A stretch of 64,000 bases of DNA from an uncultured Steroidobacter sp. (GCA_937864115.1 CALMII010000019.1:1-64000); one strand, 5' to 3'. Counted from the first letter of the stretch, positions 8,984 through 17,465 are shown. Notes: generated from the letters alone by a model not told the origin. Translations and numbers: made by a program.

Positions 8984-9187
8984 TCAGTGCTGTTGCTGGC
9001 TTCTCAGCGCCTGAATCTGCGCAAGCGGCAAACCTGAAACCGAGGCGATCTGCCCATCGTCGAGCAGGCCCTGGGCCAGCAGGTTGTTTGCCATCTCCAG
9101 CATGGCTTTCTCGATGCCTTTCTCGATGCCTTCCTGCATTCCCTTCTGCGCGGCTTTTTCCAGTGCGGTGGCGATGTAGCTGCTCAT
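8984..9187 (-). CDS. predicted intragenic C-terminal Rpn short form (antitoxin-like)
   Basis: In-frame internal start at codon 225 of the Rpn gene. AGGAGGAGGACACC immediately precedes the ATG, a stronger ribosome binding site than that of the full-length start. The product would be 67 aa: MSSYIATALEKAAQKGMQEG onward, ending in a helical region (LPLAQIQALRSQQ). In E. coli, short forms made from inside rpn genes block the toxicity of the full-length nuclease; the same role here is inferred from position and signal strength. Confidence 0.65.
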   Translation of the reverse strand: MSSYIATALEKAAQKGMQEGIEKGIEKAMLEMANNLLAQGLLDDGQIASVSGLPLAQIQALRSQQQH

Positions 9188-9859
9188 GGTGTCCTCCTCC
9201 TGCGGATAGCGTCGCTCGAACGCCTGGCGCTCATTGTTGTCCAGGGCGGTGTAGATGTCGACGAACTCAAGATACTTGATCTGCTTGTCGGGATTCTGCT
9301 CCAGGCTTCTCAAACCGCGGATGGCGCTGGCGTAGATGGCCAGCTTCAGCTCGGCGGGCCAACGCATGTTGGGCAGGTTCAGACGGGCAACCAGGTTCGG
9401 GCTTTCCAGATGCTGCTCCGCAGGCATCTCGGGCAGAACCGCCTGAATGTAGCGGAACTGCAGATAGCGGAAGTATTCGTTGCCCAACGCGAGCTGGTTG
9501 CCGCGGTTCCGGACGGACTTCAGGAAGATCACGACGGGCACCACGCGATCCGTTGCCAGCAGTTCGGCGATCTCCAGGCAGTAACGCGCCAGTTTGTGGG
9601 TGGAGAACTGGCGCGGATCGGTCTGCTGCTCGATTACGAACAGTAGCGCCTCGCGACGGCCGTCCGGCCATTCCAGCAGCAGGGGAATATCGAGTTCGTA
9701 GAACCGGTCGCTGAGCCGGTCCTTCAGCTGTTCCTGGCGGATGGGCGTGAAGCGGACCGCGTCATCCAGATGGGCTGCTTCTTCCGGCGCGAACAGCTGC
9801 AACGCCTGCAACGGGTAATCGAGGATCAGGTTCTTGAAGTTCTGATCGTGACTGGACAT
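8984..9859 (-). CDS. Rpn family (YhgA-like) PD-(D/E)XK nuclease
   Basis: A 291-aa protein of the recombination-promoting nuclease / transposase_31-like group. The N-terminal PD-(D/E)XK core shows Asp57 (FYELDIPLLLEW) and the E-x-Q variant Glu77-Gln79 (LLFVIEQQTDP), followed by helices typical of the family (HKLARYCLEIAELL; PVVIFL). The C-terminal 67 residues contain KGMQEGIEKGIEKAM, the repetitive helix common in this family. GGGAGG precedes the ATG at 9859. A LexA box lies 28 bp upstream, implying SOS induction. Within the gene a perfect AGGAGGAGG precedes the in-frame ATG at 9187, so a second, shorter product is likely. E. coli homologues are DNA endonucleases acting as antiphage toxins. 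Confidence 0.85.
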   Translation of the reverse strand: MSSHDQNFKNLILDYPLQALQLFAPEEAAHLDDAVRFTPIRQEQLKDRLSDRFYELDIPLLLEWPDGRREALLFVIEQQTDPRQFSTHKLARYCLEIAELLATDRVVPVVIFLKSVRNRGNQLALGNEYFRYLQFRYIQAVLPEMPAEQHLESPNLVARLNLPNMRWPAELKLAIYASAIRGLRSLEQNPDKQIKYLEFVDIYTALDNNERQAFERRYPQEEDTMSSYIATALEKAAQKGMQEGIEKGIEKAMLEMANNLLAQGLLDDGQIASVSGLPLAQIQALRSQQQH

Positions 9860-9886
9860 GCGGGCCTCCCTGCCTGCGATGCGATA

Positions 9887-9902
9887 CTGTATTAATGTAC
9901 AG
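9887..9902 (-). promoter_or_regulatory. LexA (SOS) box upstream of the Rpn gene
   Basis: CTGTATTAATGTACAG fits CTGT-N8-ACAG with an AT-rich centre, and the flanks (TA before, T after) also fit the gammaproteobacterial LexA consensus. It lies 28 bp before the Rpn start codon, over the likely promoter. Confidence 0.8.
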
Positions 9903-9995
9903 TTCTCGCCACGGAGCATGCAAGAACCCGGGATGTGGCGAACCAGCGGCGCAGATGCCGCGGGGGAATCGCCTGTCGAACAGCGCAGCGCTTCT

Positions 9996-10433
9996 TCACC
10001 CGACGTAGAACATCGTCTTCGCCAGCAGCACGATCGCGATCATGTGACAGAAGACGCTGACGTGGATGATCAGCGAACGACGCGCGGTCATCCGGCCGCT
10101 GCGCATCCAGGTGATGGCGCGAATGAAGTGACCGAGCACGCTCAGCGCGAGCACGATCTTGATCGTCAGCAGCGTGCCCAGCACGCTGCCGCCCGGATGC
10201 GCCAGCACCGCGCGATATTGCCAGGCGAGTCCGAGCCCGGCGCCGTACAGCACCAGCAATACGAACGGCATCAGGCGACGCGCGCGCGCACCGACCGCAC
10301 GCTCCACTTCGCGCATTGCCTCGGCGCTTGCGTGTTTGCGCGCGCCACGCAGGATCAGCACTTCGAAGAACACCGCGCCGACGAAGATCAGCGCGGCGAA
10401 CAGATGCAGGACGACCAGGACGGGATAGCGCAT
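9996..10433 (-). CDS. CopD-like / DUF2269-type membrane protein
   Basis: A 145-aa protein with four predicted transmembrane helices: residues 3-25 (VLVVLHLFAALIFVGAVFF), about 52-70 (LMPFVLLVLYGAGLGLAW), about 83-105 and about 120-142. His10 in the first helix, His102 and His125/130 could bind haem or copper, as in CopD and related four-helix membrane proteins. The gene is isolated; copper or respiratory roles are inference from the fold only. Confidence 0.6.
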   Translation of the reverse strand: MRYPVLVVLHLFAALIFVGAVFFEVLILRGARKHASAEAMREVERAVGARARRLMPFVLLVLYGAGLGLAWQYRAVLAHPGGSVLGTLLTIKIVLALSVLGHFIRAITWMRSGRMTARRSLIIHVSVFCHMIAIVLLAKTMFYVG

Positions 10434-10554
10434 GAGCAGTGTCGACGAGGGCTTCCGGCGGACACAGGATGCCGAAGCCGTATCGATGCGCCCCTGATCC
10501 AGGTCAGGCGGAAGGCGGAAACCCGGGGAGGCAACAACTACACATGTACGACCC

Positions 10555-10591
10555 GGCCCCCACCTGCCCTCCCCCGCAAGCGGAGGAGGGG
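10555..10591. repeat. GC-rich intergenic repeat, family R2
   Basis: A GGCCCCCACCTG leader, then CCCTCCCCCGC, a short AA-rich loop and GCGGAGGAGGGG. It lies in the 274-bp space before the 306-aa unknown gene. The same space contains CTGATCCAGGTCAG at about 10494-10507, a string seen again before the NnrS gene. Confidence 0.7.
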
Positions 10592-10707
10592 CAAGAACAG
10601 AAGGCCAGGTGGCTGGAGCGGCGTCCGGTCGCAGACGACGACAGCGACCGGCGCATCCTGCGACGCTGCTATCCTCGCCGGATCATAAAGAACGGAGAGC
10701 GACGGCC

Positions 10708-11628
10708 ATGCCCAACTATCGCAGGATGTTTTTCGACGATCCGAAAGCGTTCTTCGAGAGCTACTCGATCAACCTGCCCGGCAATCCCGAGGAAGCGGGC
10801 AAGATCGGGAAAATGGAACTGATGCAGAGCACGTTCAAACCCATCGAGGGCGCCAAGTCGCATCTCATGGGAACCTCGCACTCGAAGTCCTTTCACAAGT
10901 TCAAACAGGCGAAGTCTTCGGTGCACGTGAGCGCGCTCGCGCACAATGCGGCGTGGCAGGTCGATGAAGCGCAGAAGAAGGCGACGCTGATCGTGCGAAC
11001 CTCGGCAGCCTCGACCAACAGGCTGTCGGACGACGACCGGGCCAGCATGCACTGGTTCCTCTGTCTGATGCTCCCGTGGATCCAGAACGGCGTGGCCACG
11101 ATGCAGCTGCGCAAGGAATCGCGCGCCGACGCGTTTTTCACCGGGCAGATGAACGGCTGCTCCTTCGTGGTGACTGGCGATCCGCGTGAACCCTATGTCA
11201 GTCACATCAACTGCGATGACGCCGGCGAGTACGAAGACAAGTACCAGCAGGTCCTGAAGGACTCCGGCGTGAAGACGAAGAACGCGCTGCGTCTCGGGCG
11301 CGAGGACTACAAGCTGGACGCCGGCGGCATCTCGCGCGAGGAGACAGCGATCGAACAGCAGCTGGCGGCCCGGAACCGCAAGCTCACGGGCATCGTCTCG
11401 GACACCCTGTGCTTCGTCATGGGCCGGCGCGTCGAGGGCAAGTGGGAATTCTTCTATCAGCGGGTCATCACGCAGAGCTACCATCACAAGGCGCGCCTGG
11501 GCCGCGCGGGCGGACTGATCAAGTTCGTCGGCCGCGACAATCGCCAGATCGACAGCACGGCCGTCTATCGCGCCATCACGCCGTACACGCGGCTGTGGCC
11601 AGACGGCATGGGCCGCCTCACGACGTGA
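10708..11628 (+). CDS. unknown protein with CNF1-like Cys/His spacing
   Basis: A 306-aa soluble protein with no signal peptide; start chosen at the ATG preceded by GGAGAG. I do not recognise the family. Residues 145-170 read TGQMNGCSFVVTGDPREPYVSHINCD, with Cys151 after a small-Gly pair and His166 fifteen residues later. The spacing and context resemble the catalytic Cys866/His881 pair of the CNF1 deamidase. The N-terminal 60 residues are polar; the C-terminus (GRRVEGKWEFFYQRVITQSYHHKARLG) is rich in aromatic and basic residues. A toxin-like enzymatic role is possible, but the pattern is short and could be coincidental. Confidence 0.5.
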   Translation: MPNYRRMFFDDPKAFFESYSINLPGNPEEAGKIGKMELMQSTFKPIEGAKSHLMGTSHSKSFHKFKQAKSSVHVSALAHNAAWQVDEAQKKATLIVRTSAASTNRLSDDDRASMHWFLCLMLPWIQNGVATMQLRKESRADAFFTGQMNGCSFVVTGDPREPYVSHINCDDAGEYEDKYQQVLKDSGVKTKNALRLGREDYKLDAGGISREETAIEQQLAARNRKLTGIVSDTLCFVMGRRVEGKWEFFYQRVITQSYHHKARLGRAGGLIKFVGRDNRQIDSTAVYRAITPYTRLWPDGMGRLTT

Positions 11629-11705
11629 ACGGGTTGTCCCGATGTCGCAGCGTTGAAAGCCCGGTAAGCTGCAGCCCGGCATGATGAAGAGATGAGGAGA
11701 CAGCG

Positions 11706-12170
11706 ATGAGCACGAACCAGTCCGCAACCGACAAGCAAGAATTACCGAAATGGATCGTCGACCACCTGCGTCGCTACGCAGAGTCTCCGGAGAAGGGCCA
11801 TCTGTGGGATGGCACCGCCGTCGGCGGATATGCCGATACGCCGACGCTCCTGCTCACCACGACCGGCCGCAAGTCGGGCCGGCAACTGACCATGCCGCTC
11901 ATTTACGGCAAGGACGGCGATCGCTACGTCATCGTTGCCTCGAAGGGCGGCGCACCGCAGCACCCGGCCTGGTACCTGAACCTGCACGACAACCCGCAGG
12001 TCGGCGTGCAGGTGATCGCAGACAGATTTCCCGCCGTCGCGCGCACCGCCACCGGCGAAGAACGCGAACGGCTGTGGAAAATGATGTCGGCCATCTATCC
12101 GCCCTACCCCAGCTACCAGCAACGGACCGATCGCGAGATTCCGGTGGTGGTGCTCGAGCGAAAGCGATGA
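11706..12170 (+). CDS. nitroreductase family deazaflavin-dependent oxidoreductase (DDN-like)
   Basis: A 154-aa protein of the DUF385/DDN split-barrel family, relatives of which bind F420 or FMN and reduce diverse substrates. The family signature is seen: TLLLTTTGRKSGRQLTMPLIYG (residues about 48-69), DGDRYVIVASKGGAPQHPAWYLNL and NPQVGVQVIADRF. GAGGAGACAGCG before the ATG gives a good ribosome binding site. The cofactor is uncertain because F420 synthesis genes are not in the window. Confidence 0.85.
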   Translation: MSTNQSATDKQELPKWIVDHLRRYAESPEKGHLWDGTAVGGYADTPTLLLTTTGRKSGRQLTMPLIYGKDGDRYVIVASKGGAPQHPAWYLNLHDNPQVGVQVIADRFPAVARTATGEERERLWKMMSAIYPPYPSYQQRTDREIPVVVLERKR

Positions 12171-12181
12171 AGTGACGTCCG

Positions 12182-12646
12182 TCAGCCGAACGTCAGCTTG
12201 CCCTTCATCACGGTCCAGTGACCCGGGAAGGAACAGAAGAAGGTGTAGTCGCCGCCCTTCTTCAGCTTCGAAGTCGGAAAGCGCACGCTCGTCGATTCAC
12301 CGCCGCCGATGAGCTTCGTGCTGGCAATGACCCGGGCGTCGTCCTTGGGCAGGTAGCCTGCCGCTGCACCGGCAGCCGTGCCTGCAGTCGCGACCGGCTG
12401 GAATGCGGAGGTTTCCGTCAGCACCCAGTTGTGTCCCATGGCCGCCGCGGGCAGCTTGCCCGTGTGCTTGAGCGTCAGCTGGACCTCGGTGCAATCCGCG
12501 GCCAGCGCGATGCGATCGAGGTTGAACTTCATCGCGTCGTTGCCCTCGATGCTCACGTCGCAGGTCTTGGCGGATGCGACGCCGGCTCCGAGGCCGAGCG
12601 CCACCAACATCAGTCCGCCGAGCAGGGTCTTCGATGCAATCATCAT
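12182..12646 (-). CDS. azu: azurin, periplasmic blue copper protein
   Basis: A 154-aa precursor with a signal peptide (residues 1-26, ending GVASA). The type 1 copper ligands are all present: His72 (MGHNW), Cys138 (FFCSF), His143 (PGHW) and Met147. The azurin signature TFFCSFPGHWTVMKG is intact, as are the N-terminal Cys29/Cys52 for the disulfide. Azurin carries electrons to periplasmic reductases. AGAGG precedes two adjacent ATGs; the first is given. The neighbouring NnrS gene suggests a link with nitrogen-oxide or low-oxygen respiration, by inference. Confidence 0.93.
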   Translation of the reverse strand: MMIASKTLLGGLMLVALGLGAGVASAKTCDVSIEGNDAMKFNLDRIALAADCTEVQLTLKHTGKLPAAAMGHNWVLTETSAFQPVATAGTAAGAAAGYLPKDDARVIASTKLIGGGESTSVRFPTSKLKKGGDYTFFCSFPGHWTVMKGKLTFG

Positions 12647-12835
12647 GTCACCTCTGAAAGATAAGGAGAGCGCGGAAGCTAGCATTGTTGTGCGGTTGCA
12701 GGTATCCGCTGCTTCCCGCAAGCGACTAGGCACTGCCGCTGACATCCATCGACGCACCGCTCGCGGCGACACCGAAATCCCACCCGAGGAATCCCGGATG
12801 GATTCCGGCGCGACGGTCCGCACACTCGCCGCCTC

Positions 12836-13210
12836 ATGCGCGTCGCCATTCTCCTGCCAGAAACGAATTGCTTTCCGGACCTCGAACAGCATGTGTTCGA
12901 TTTCACGAATCGGCTCGGCCGCTACTGTGCATCGATCACGTCCTGTTCGATCGCCATCGAGCCTGCGCCGGCGCAGTCGTCGCGACAGCCGGACTTCGCC
13001 GTGAAACTGACATTGCAGGTCTTCGGCGAAACCCTGCAGCTGATAGCGCGAGCGCCGACACAGGCATCGGATGACGCCCTGACCCGCGCGCTCGAGGAGA
13101 TCTTCCACCAGGCGCTGGCGCGGCTCGAACCGATCTCGCAGAACCATTCCGGCTGCGGTTGCGGACTCGGCACCGAGATCTGCGCACCCTCGAACTGCAA
13201 GGGCAACTGA
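12836..13210 (+). CDS. RaiA/HPF-like ribosome-associated family protein (tentative)
   Basis: A 124-aa protein divergent from azurin. The pattern of strand, helix (DLEQHVFDFTNRLGRYC), then ITSCSIAIEPAP, VKLTLQVFGETLQLIARA and DDALTRALEEIFHQALARLE follows the beta-alpha-beta-beta-beta-alpha fold of sigma54-modulation/S30EA (HPF) proteins. The C-terminal tail CGCGLGTEIC is Cys-rich and unusual, and could bind metal. HPF-like proteins of this type often accompany anaerobic or NO-response genes, and NnrS follows 44 bp downstream. The start is uncertain: no clear ribosome binding site. Confidence 0.5.
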   Translation: MRVAILLPETNCFPDLEQHVFDFTNRLGRYCASITSCSIAIEPAPAQSSRQPDFAVKLTLQVFGETLQLIARAPTQASDDALTRALEEIFHQALARLEPISQNHSGCGCGLGTEICAPSNCKGN

Positions 13211-13221
13211 TCCAGGTCAGG
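13208..13221 (+). promoter_or_regulatory. possible FNR/Dnr-type half-palindrome before NnrS
   Basis: CTGATCCAGGTCAG lies 34 bp before the NnrS start and partly matches TTGAT-N4-ATCAA. The identical 14-mer occurs at about 10494, 200 bp from any gene start, which weakens the regulatory reading. Confidence 0.2.
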
Positions 13222-13254
13222 GCGCCGCCAGCGGCCGGACCGCACACTGGCGCC

Positions 13255-14490
13255 ATGACGATCACTCAGTCCCCGCCGCCGGGGCAGGCAGACACCGCCG
13301 GCTTTGCAGCGGATTCCTCACGAACGCGCGGCTTCGCCCTGTTCGAGTATGGATTCCGTCCGTTCTTCCTGCTGGCCGGGCTCTATGCGCTCACTGCGGT
13401 TCCGCTGTGGCTGTGGGTGTATTCGCACGGCGTGGCTGTGCTGCCCGGCCTGCCACCGCACCTGTGGCACGGCCACGAGATGCTGTACGGATTCATCGTC
13501 GCAGCGATTGCAGGATTCCTGCTCACCGCGGTGCCGAGCTGGACCGGATCGCGCGGCTTCGGCGGCAGGCCGCTGATCCTGCTCGTCGCGGTGTGGCTTG
13601 CCGGGCGCGGTGCGATGGTCACCGCGGCCTGGCTGCCGACATGGCTGGTCGGCGTCGCCGAACTTGCATTTCTTCCCGCGCTCGCTGCCCTGCTCGCGCC
13701 GCCGCTCGTGCGAGGCGGCAACCGCAACACGCCCCTGCTCGCCGTCATCGGCGTGCTGTGGCTGGCCGACGTGGCGTTCATCGTCGCGATGCGCTCGACG
13801 GATGCACTGCTCGCGCAGCGCGCGCTGCGGCTCGCCATTGACGTCATCCTGATTCTCGTGACCGTCATCGGCGGCCGCATCGTTCCTGCCTTCACGGCGA
13901 ATGCGCTGCGCCGGCGCGGCGAGACGATACAGATCGTCGTGCGTCCGTGGCTCGATCCGCTCGTCATCGCGATCATGGTGGCCATCGCCATCGTCGATGT
14001 CGGCTGGCCGGATTCGCACCTGGCTGGCGTGCTCGCAGCCATCGCCGCCGGTGCGCACGCGCTGCGATTGTCTGGATGGCGCGTGCGGCGAATCTGGCGC
14101 GAGCCGATCCTGTGGGTACTGCACGTGGGCTATGCCTGGATGCCGGTCGGTCTCGCCCTCAAGGCCGTGTGGGTGCTCACCGGCATGCCGTGGAGTGCGC
14201 AGTGGCTGCATGCCCTCACGCTCGGCACCTTCGGCACGATGATTCTCGCAGTGATGACGCGCGCCTCGCTCGGTCATACGGGACGGCCTCTCGTCGTCAG
14301 CCGCACGACCGCACTGTCGTACGTCGTCCTCACCGCGGCCGTTGCGGTGCGCGTGTGGGCGCCGGCCATCGCCGACTACTTCGATACCGTTCTCGTCGCG
14401 GGCGCGCTCTGGGCGATGGCATTCGCACTCTATCTCGCGGTGTATGCGCCGATCCTGTGGTGCGCGCGAGCCGACGGCAAACCGGGCTGA
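13255..14490 (+). CDS. nnrS: NnrS family haem-copper membrane protein
   Basis: A 411-aa polytopic protein of the NnrS family, associated with protection from nitric oxide and iron-nitrosyl stress. Typical features are the N-terminal FEYGFRPFFLLAGLYA, LPPHLWHGHEMLYGF with clustered His, GGRIVPAFTANALR and MTRASLGHTGRPL. About twelve hydrophobic helices are visible. The FTR1 permease gene begins 21 bp downstream and is probably co-transcribed, linking NO and iron handling. Confidence 0.92.
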   Translation: MTITQSPPPGQADTAGFAADSSRTRGFALFEYGFRPFFLLAGLYALTAVPLWLWVYSHGVAVLPGLPPHLWHGHEMLYGFIVAAIAGFLLTAVPSWTGSRGFGGRPLILLVAVWLAGRGAMVTAAWLPTWLVGVAELAFLPALAALLAPPLVRGGNRNTPLLAVIGVLWLADVAFIVAMRSTDALLAQRALRLAIDVILILVTVIGGRIVPAFTANALRRRGETIQIVVRPWLDPLVIAIMVAIAIVDVGWPDSHLAGVLAAIAAGAHALRLSGWRVRRIWREPILWVLHVGYAWMPVGLALKAVWVLTGMPWSAQWLHALTLGTFGTMILAVMTRASLGHTGRPLVVSRTTALSYVVLTAAVAVRVWAPAIADYFDTVLVAGALWAMAFALYLAVYAPILWCARADGKPG

Positions 14491-14511
14491 CTGCCGGAAG
14501 GATGCACCTCC

Positions 14512-15297
14512 ATGTTCACCGCATTCATGATCACGCTGCGCGAAGGCATCGAAGCCTTTCTGATCGTGGCCATCACCCTGACCTATCTGCGCAAGACCGG
14601 ACGCGCATCGCTGAGCCCGGCCGTCCATGCCGGAGTCGTCGTGGCGCTCCTCGCCAGCTATCTCGCGTCGCTGTGGTTCGCACGCGCGGACAACCAGCCG
14701 TTGTGGGAAGGCGTGCTCGCGCTCGTGACGGCGATCCTCGTCGCGACCTTCACGGGGCAGGTGCTGCGCACGTCAAAGCACCTGCGACGCGACATCGAGA
14801 ACCGCATCGAGGAAGCCGCGGTGCGCCCCGGGAACTGGGCGGCGCTCGGCATCTTCGCCTTCACCGTGCTGATGATCACGCGCGAAGGAATGGAAGCTGC
14901 ACTGCTGCTTAGTTCGACGTACGTGCAAACGTCCATGCGGCCGTTCTTCTTCGGTGCGCTGCTCGGACTATTGGGCGCGGCGACGCTCGCCGTGCTGTGG
15001 GGCCGCTTCGGTCATCGCGTCGATCTCGGACGCTTCCTGCAGGTCACGGCCGTCTTCCTGCTGCTCTTCGTCGTGCAATTGCTGGTGTACAGCTTCCACG
15101 AACTGACCGAATCGGGACTGCTGCCGATCGACAACGGCTACTGGCATCTCACGACCGAGCCGTACGGTCCGGAAGGTCCCTATGGCCAGTGGCTGACCTA
15201 TGCGCTGGTGCTGCTGCCGCTGGCGTGGCTCGCCTGGACGTCGCTGCGGTCTGCACAGGCGCAGCCCGAGCTGCGCGCGCCGAAGGAAACGCCGTAG
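14512..15297 (+). CDS. FTR1/EfeU family iron permease
   Basis: A 261-aa inner-membrane permease with both hallmark R-E-x-x-E motifs: REGIE at residues 10-14 (helix 1) and REGME at 124-128 (helix 4). Seven hydrophobic segments are expected from the profile. These Glu residues carry iron through the membrane in EfeU/Ftr1p. No EfeO, EfeB or multicopper oxidase gene adjoins; instead it follows NnrS closely (21 bp, GAAGGA before the start). No Fur box was seen upstream of the pair. Confidence 0.9.
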   Translation: MFTAFMITLREGIEAFLIVAITLTYLRKTGRASLSPAVHAGVVVALLASYLASLWFARADNQPLWEGVLALVTAILVATFTGQVLRTSKHLRRDIENRIEEAAVRPGNWAALGIFAFTVLMITREGMEAALLLSSTYVQTSMRPFFFGALLGLLGAATLAVLWGRFGHRVDLGRFLQVTAVFLLLFVVQLLVYSFHELTESGLLPIDNGYWHLTTEPYGPEGPYGQWLTYALVLLPLAWLAWTSLRSAQAQPELRAPKETP

Positions 15298-15363
15298 AGA
15301 CCCGTTGCGACCGCAATCGACAGGCCGACGCGGAATGCAGGCGATTCACGAAGTGACATGCAC

Positions 15364-17253
15364 TCAGCGCCTGTACGACGCCAGTGCCGCATCGTCGAGT
15401 CCAACACGCGCGAGCAGCACTGCGTAGCGAGGATCCGTTCGCAAAACGGCCAGTCGCGGATCGTTGCGCAGAAAGATCAGGCAGTTCGAGCGCTTCTCGA
15501 CGGCCTCGTTCAGCAGCGCGATCGCGCGCTCGCTGTCGTCGATGCTCAGATAGGCTGCCGCCGACTCGTAAGGACAGGTATAGGTACCGGCGCTGGCAGC
15601 CTTGGCGAGCAGCGGCAGCACCTTCTCCTTCTGCCCCGCATGACCGTACGCCTGGGCCAGCATGATCAGCGCAACGGGCGAACCATCCATCTGCGCACCG
15701 CGCTCCGCCAGCGCCACCGCCCGTTCCAGATCGCCGGCGATGTAGGCGCCAACACCCGCGCCCGAATAGAGCACGCCGATGTCCGGGTGCTGCCTGATTT
15801 TCTCCTCCACCCAGGCCCGGGCCGCCGCACTTTCCCCCACCATGAACAGCGCCCAGTTGCCCCAGTCCGCCATTTCCGCGTTGAGCGGATCGAGCCGGTT
15901 GGCGGCGGCCAGCGCGTGTTTCACTTTCTCTGCATCGCCCAGGCCGGAGTAGTAGAGCGCAAAACCGAGTTCGGTCTGCGCCAGCCTCGGGTCGCTGCGC
16001 TTCGCCTTGTTCAACGCGATCCAGGCATCTTTCCAGCGCCAAGCCATGACGTAGGTGAGACCGAGCGATGACCACACCTCGGCAGAGTCGGGACGCAGTT
16101 CCTGCGCTGCCGCGAGCGAATCGACCACGGCAGGCATCATGCTGGCCGGCGGCTCGAAGTACACGAACAACTGCCGGTAGGCATCGCTTCTGGCGATGTA
16201 GGCGTCGAAGAAATTCGGGTCCAGCGCGATGGCCTGATCGAACAGGCCGATCGCGCGCGGCAGGGATTCCTGATTGAGCAGTTCCAGCTCGTGCGTGCCG
16301 GCCACGTACAACTCGTACGCCTTGAGGTTGGTCGTGGGAAATTCCTTCAGGGCGCGCCGCTCCTCGGCGAGGATCGCCACCTTCAGCGAATCCGACACGG
16401 CGGCGGCGATCTGCGATTGCATGGCGAACAGATTCGTGTCGTCGGTGCGGCCTTCGTAGTCCTTGTCCCAGACCAGCCGTCCCTCTTTCAGATCCTCCAG
16501 TTCCGCGGTGATGCGCAGCGCATTGCCGCCGGAGATGCTCACAACGCCATCGAGAACGTACTGCACCTCCGGCAACTGGCTGCGGATGTGCCCGTGCGAC
16601 TTGTCGTCCTTGAACGAGAATGCCGAAGGCGTCGGGACGACTCTCAGTCCGGAAATCTTGCGCAGGTTGCGGATCACTTCCCGCGTGACCTGATCGGCGA
16701 AGGGTTGCCATGTGTCAGACGCGTCGGCGGACACATCGAACGGCACGACGAGAACATAGGGCGCACCAGCATCCGCCGGCGCGTCGGCAGGCCCGAACCG
16801 GACCCACGCGAACAGCGCGACGGCGAGAAGCGCCACGACGGCGATGGCCAGCGGCATGCGCCATGCTCGCGCAGCCGGTTTGCGGGCCTGTTCCGTTGCG
16901 AGCGACGGCGCCTTGTTCGCCTGGGGACTCGCCACGTCATCGGCGATTTCGCTGACCGGCGCGATGAATTGATAGCCGCGGCCGCGGATCGTCTGGATCG
17001 TCTTCTGCAGCTCGCCGCTGTCACCGAGGATCTTGCGGGCGTTCTTGACGTGATTGCTCAGCGTCGTATCGGAAACCTCGCGTCCCTCCCAGACTTCCTG
17101 GAACAGCTCTTCCCGGGAAAGAACGCGGTCGCGATGCCGGATCAGGTAGACCAGCAGGTCGAAGACCTTGGGCTCCACCGCAATCGGCACCTCTCCCGTG
17201 CTGATCCGGTATCGGGCGGTGTCGATGACGTATTCGGCTACCCGGTACTTCAT
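15364..17253 (-). CDS. CadC-like membrane transcriptional regulator with TPR periplasmic domain
   Basis: A 629-aa one-component regulator. Residues 1-100 form an OmpR/PhoB-type winged helix (VEPKVFDLLVYLIRHRDRVLSREEL, DTTLSNHVKNARKILGD, IQTIRGRGYQFIAPV). One transmembrane helix follows at about 133-152. The outer part begins with a FlgO/adenylate-cyclase-associated-like beta/alpha region (VPFDVSADASDTWQPFADQVTREVIRNLR, about 165-290), then TPR-like helical pairs (GLFDQAIALDPNFFDAYIARSDAYRQL, AAQELRPDSAEVWSSLGLTYVMA) to the end. It converges with the FTR1 gene. The signal it senses and its targets are unknown. Confidence 0.88.
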   Translation of the reverse strand: MKYRVAEYVIDTARYRISTGEVPIAVEPKVFDLLVYLIRHRDRVLSREELFQEVWEGREVSDTTLSNHVKNARKILGDSGELQKTIQTIRGRGYQFIAPVSEIADDVASPQANKAPSLATEQARKPAARAWRMPLAIAVVALLAVALFAWVRFGPADAPADAGAPYVLVVPFDVSADASDTWQPFADQVTREVIRNLRKISGLRVVPTPSAFSFKDDKSHGHIRSQLPEVQYVLDGVVSISGGNALRITAELEDLKEGRLVWDKDYEGRTDDTNLFAMQSQIAAAVSDSLKVAILAEERRALKEFPTTNLKAYELYVAGTHELELLNQESLPRAIGLFDQAIALDPNFFDAYIARSDAYRQLFVYFEPPASMMPAVVDSLAAAQELRPDSAEVWSSLGLTYVMAWRWKDAWIALNKAKRSDPRLAQTELGFALYYSGLGDAEKVKHALAAANRLDPLNAEMADWGNWALFMVGESAAARAWVEEKIRQHPDIGVLYSGAGVGAYIAGDLERAVALAERGAQMDGSPVALIMLAQAYGHAGQKEKVLPLLAKAASAGTYTCPYESAAAYLSIDDSERAIALLNEAVEKRSNCLIFLRNDPRLAVLRTDPRYAVLLARVGLDDAALASYRR

Positions 17254-17465
17254 GCTGAGCCGATCTCTTGTTCACTCCTGCGGTCCGCGCCGCATCGGAA
17301 CGATAGCAGGCTCGCCTGCTGCATCGTTATCGAAACACTATCGAAAGATCAGTCCGCCGAGCATGCCGGAGCGTGCGGCGCACGCGAATCTCATGAGTAA
17401 ACAGAATCGGGATAAGCACGCTCGTGCTCGCGGCATGGGCGCGAGCATCACCCGCAGGGACGTCA

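Noticed and set aside
10494..10507. CTGATCCAGGTCAG as an FNR-type site before the 306-aa gene
   Set aside because: The same 14-mer recurs at 13208, and the site is about 200 bp from the start with mismatched half-sites.
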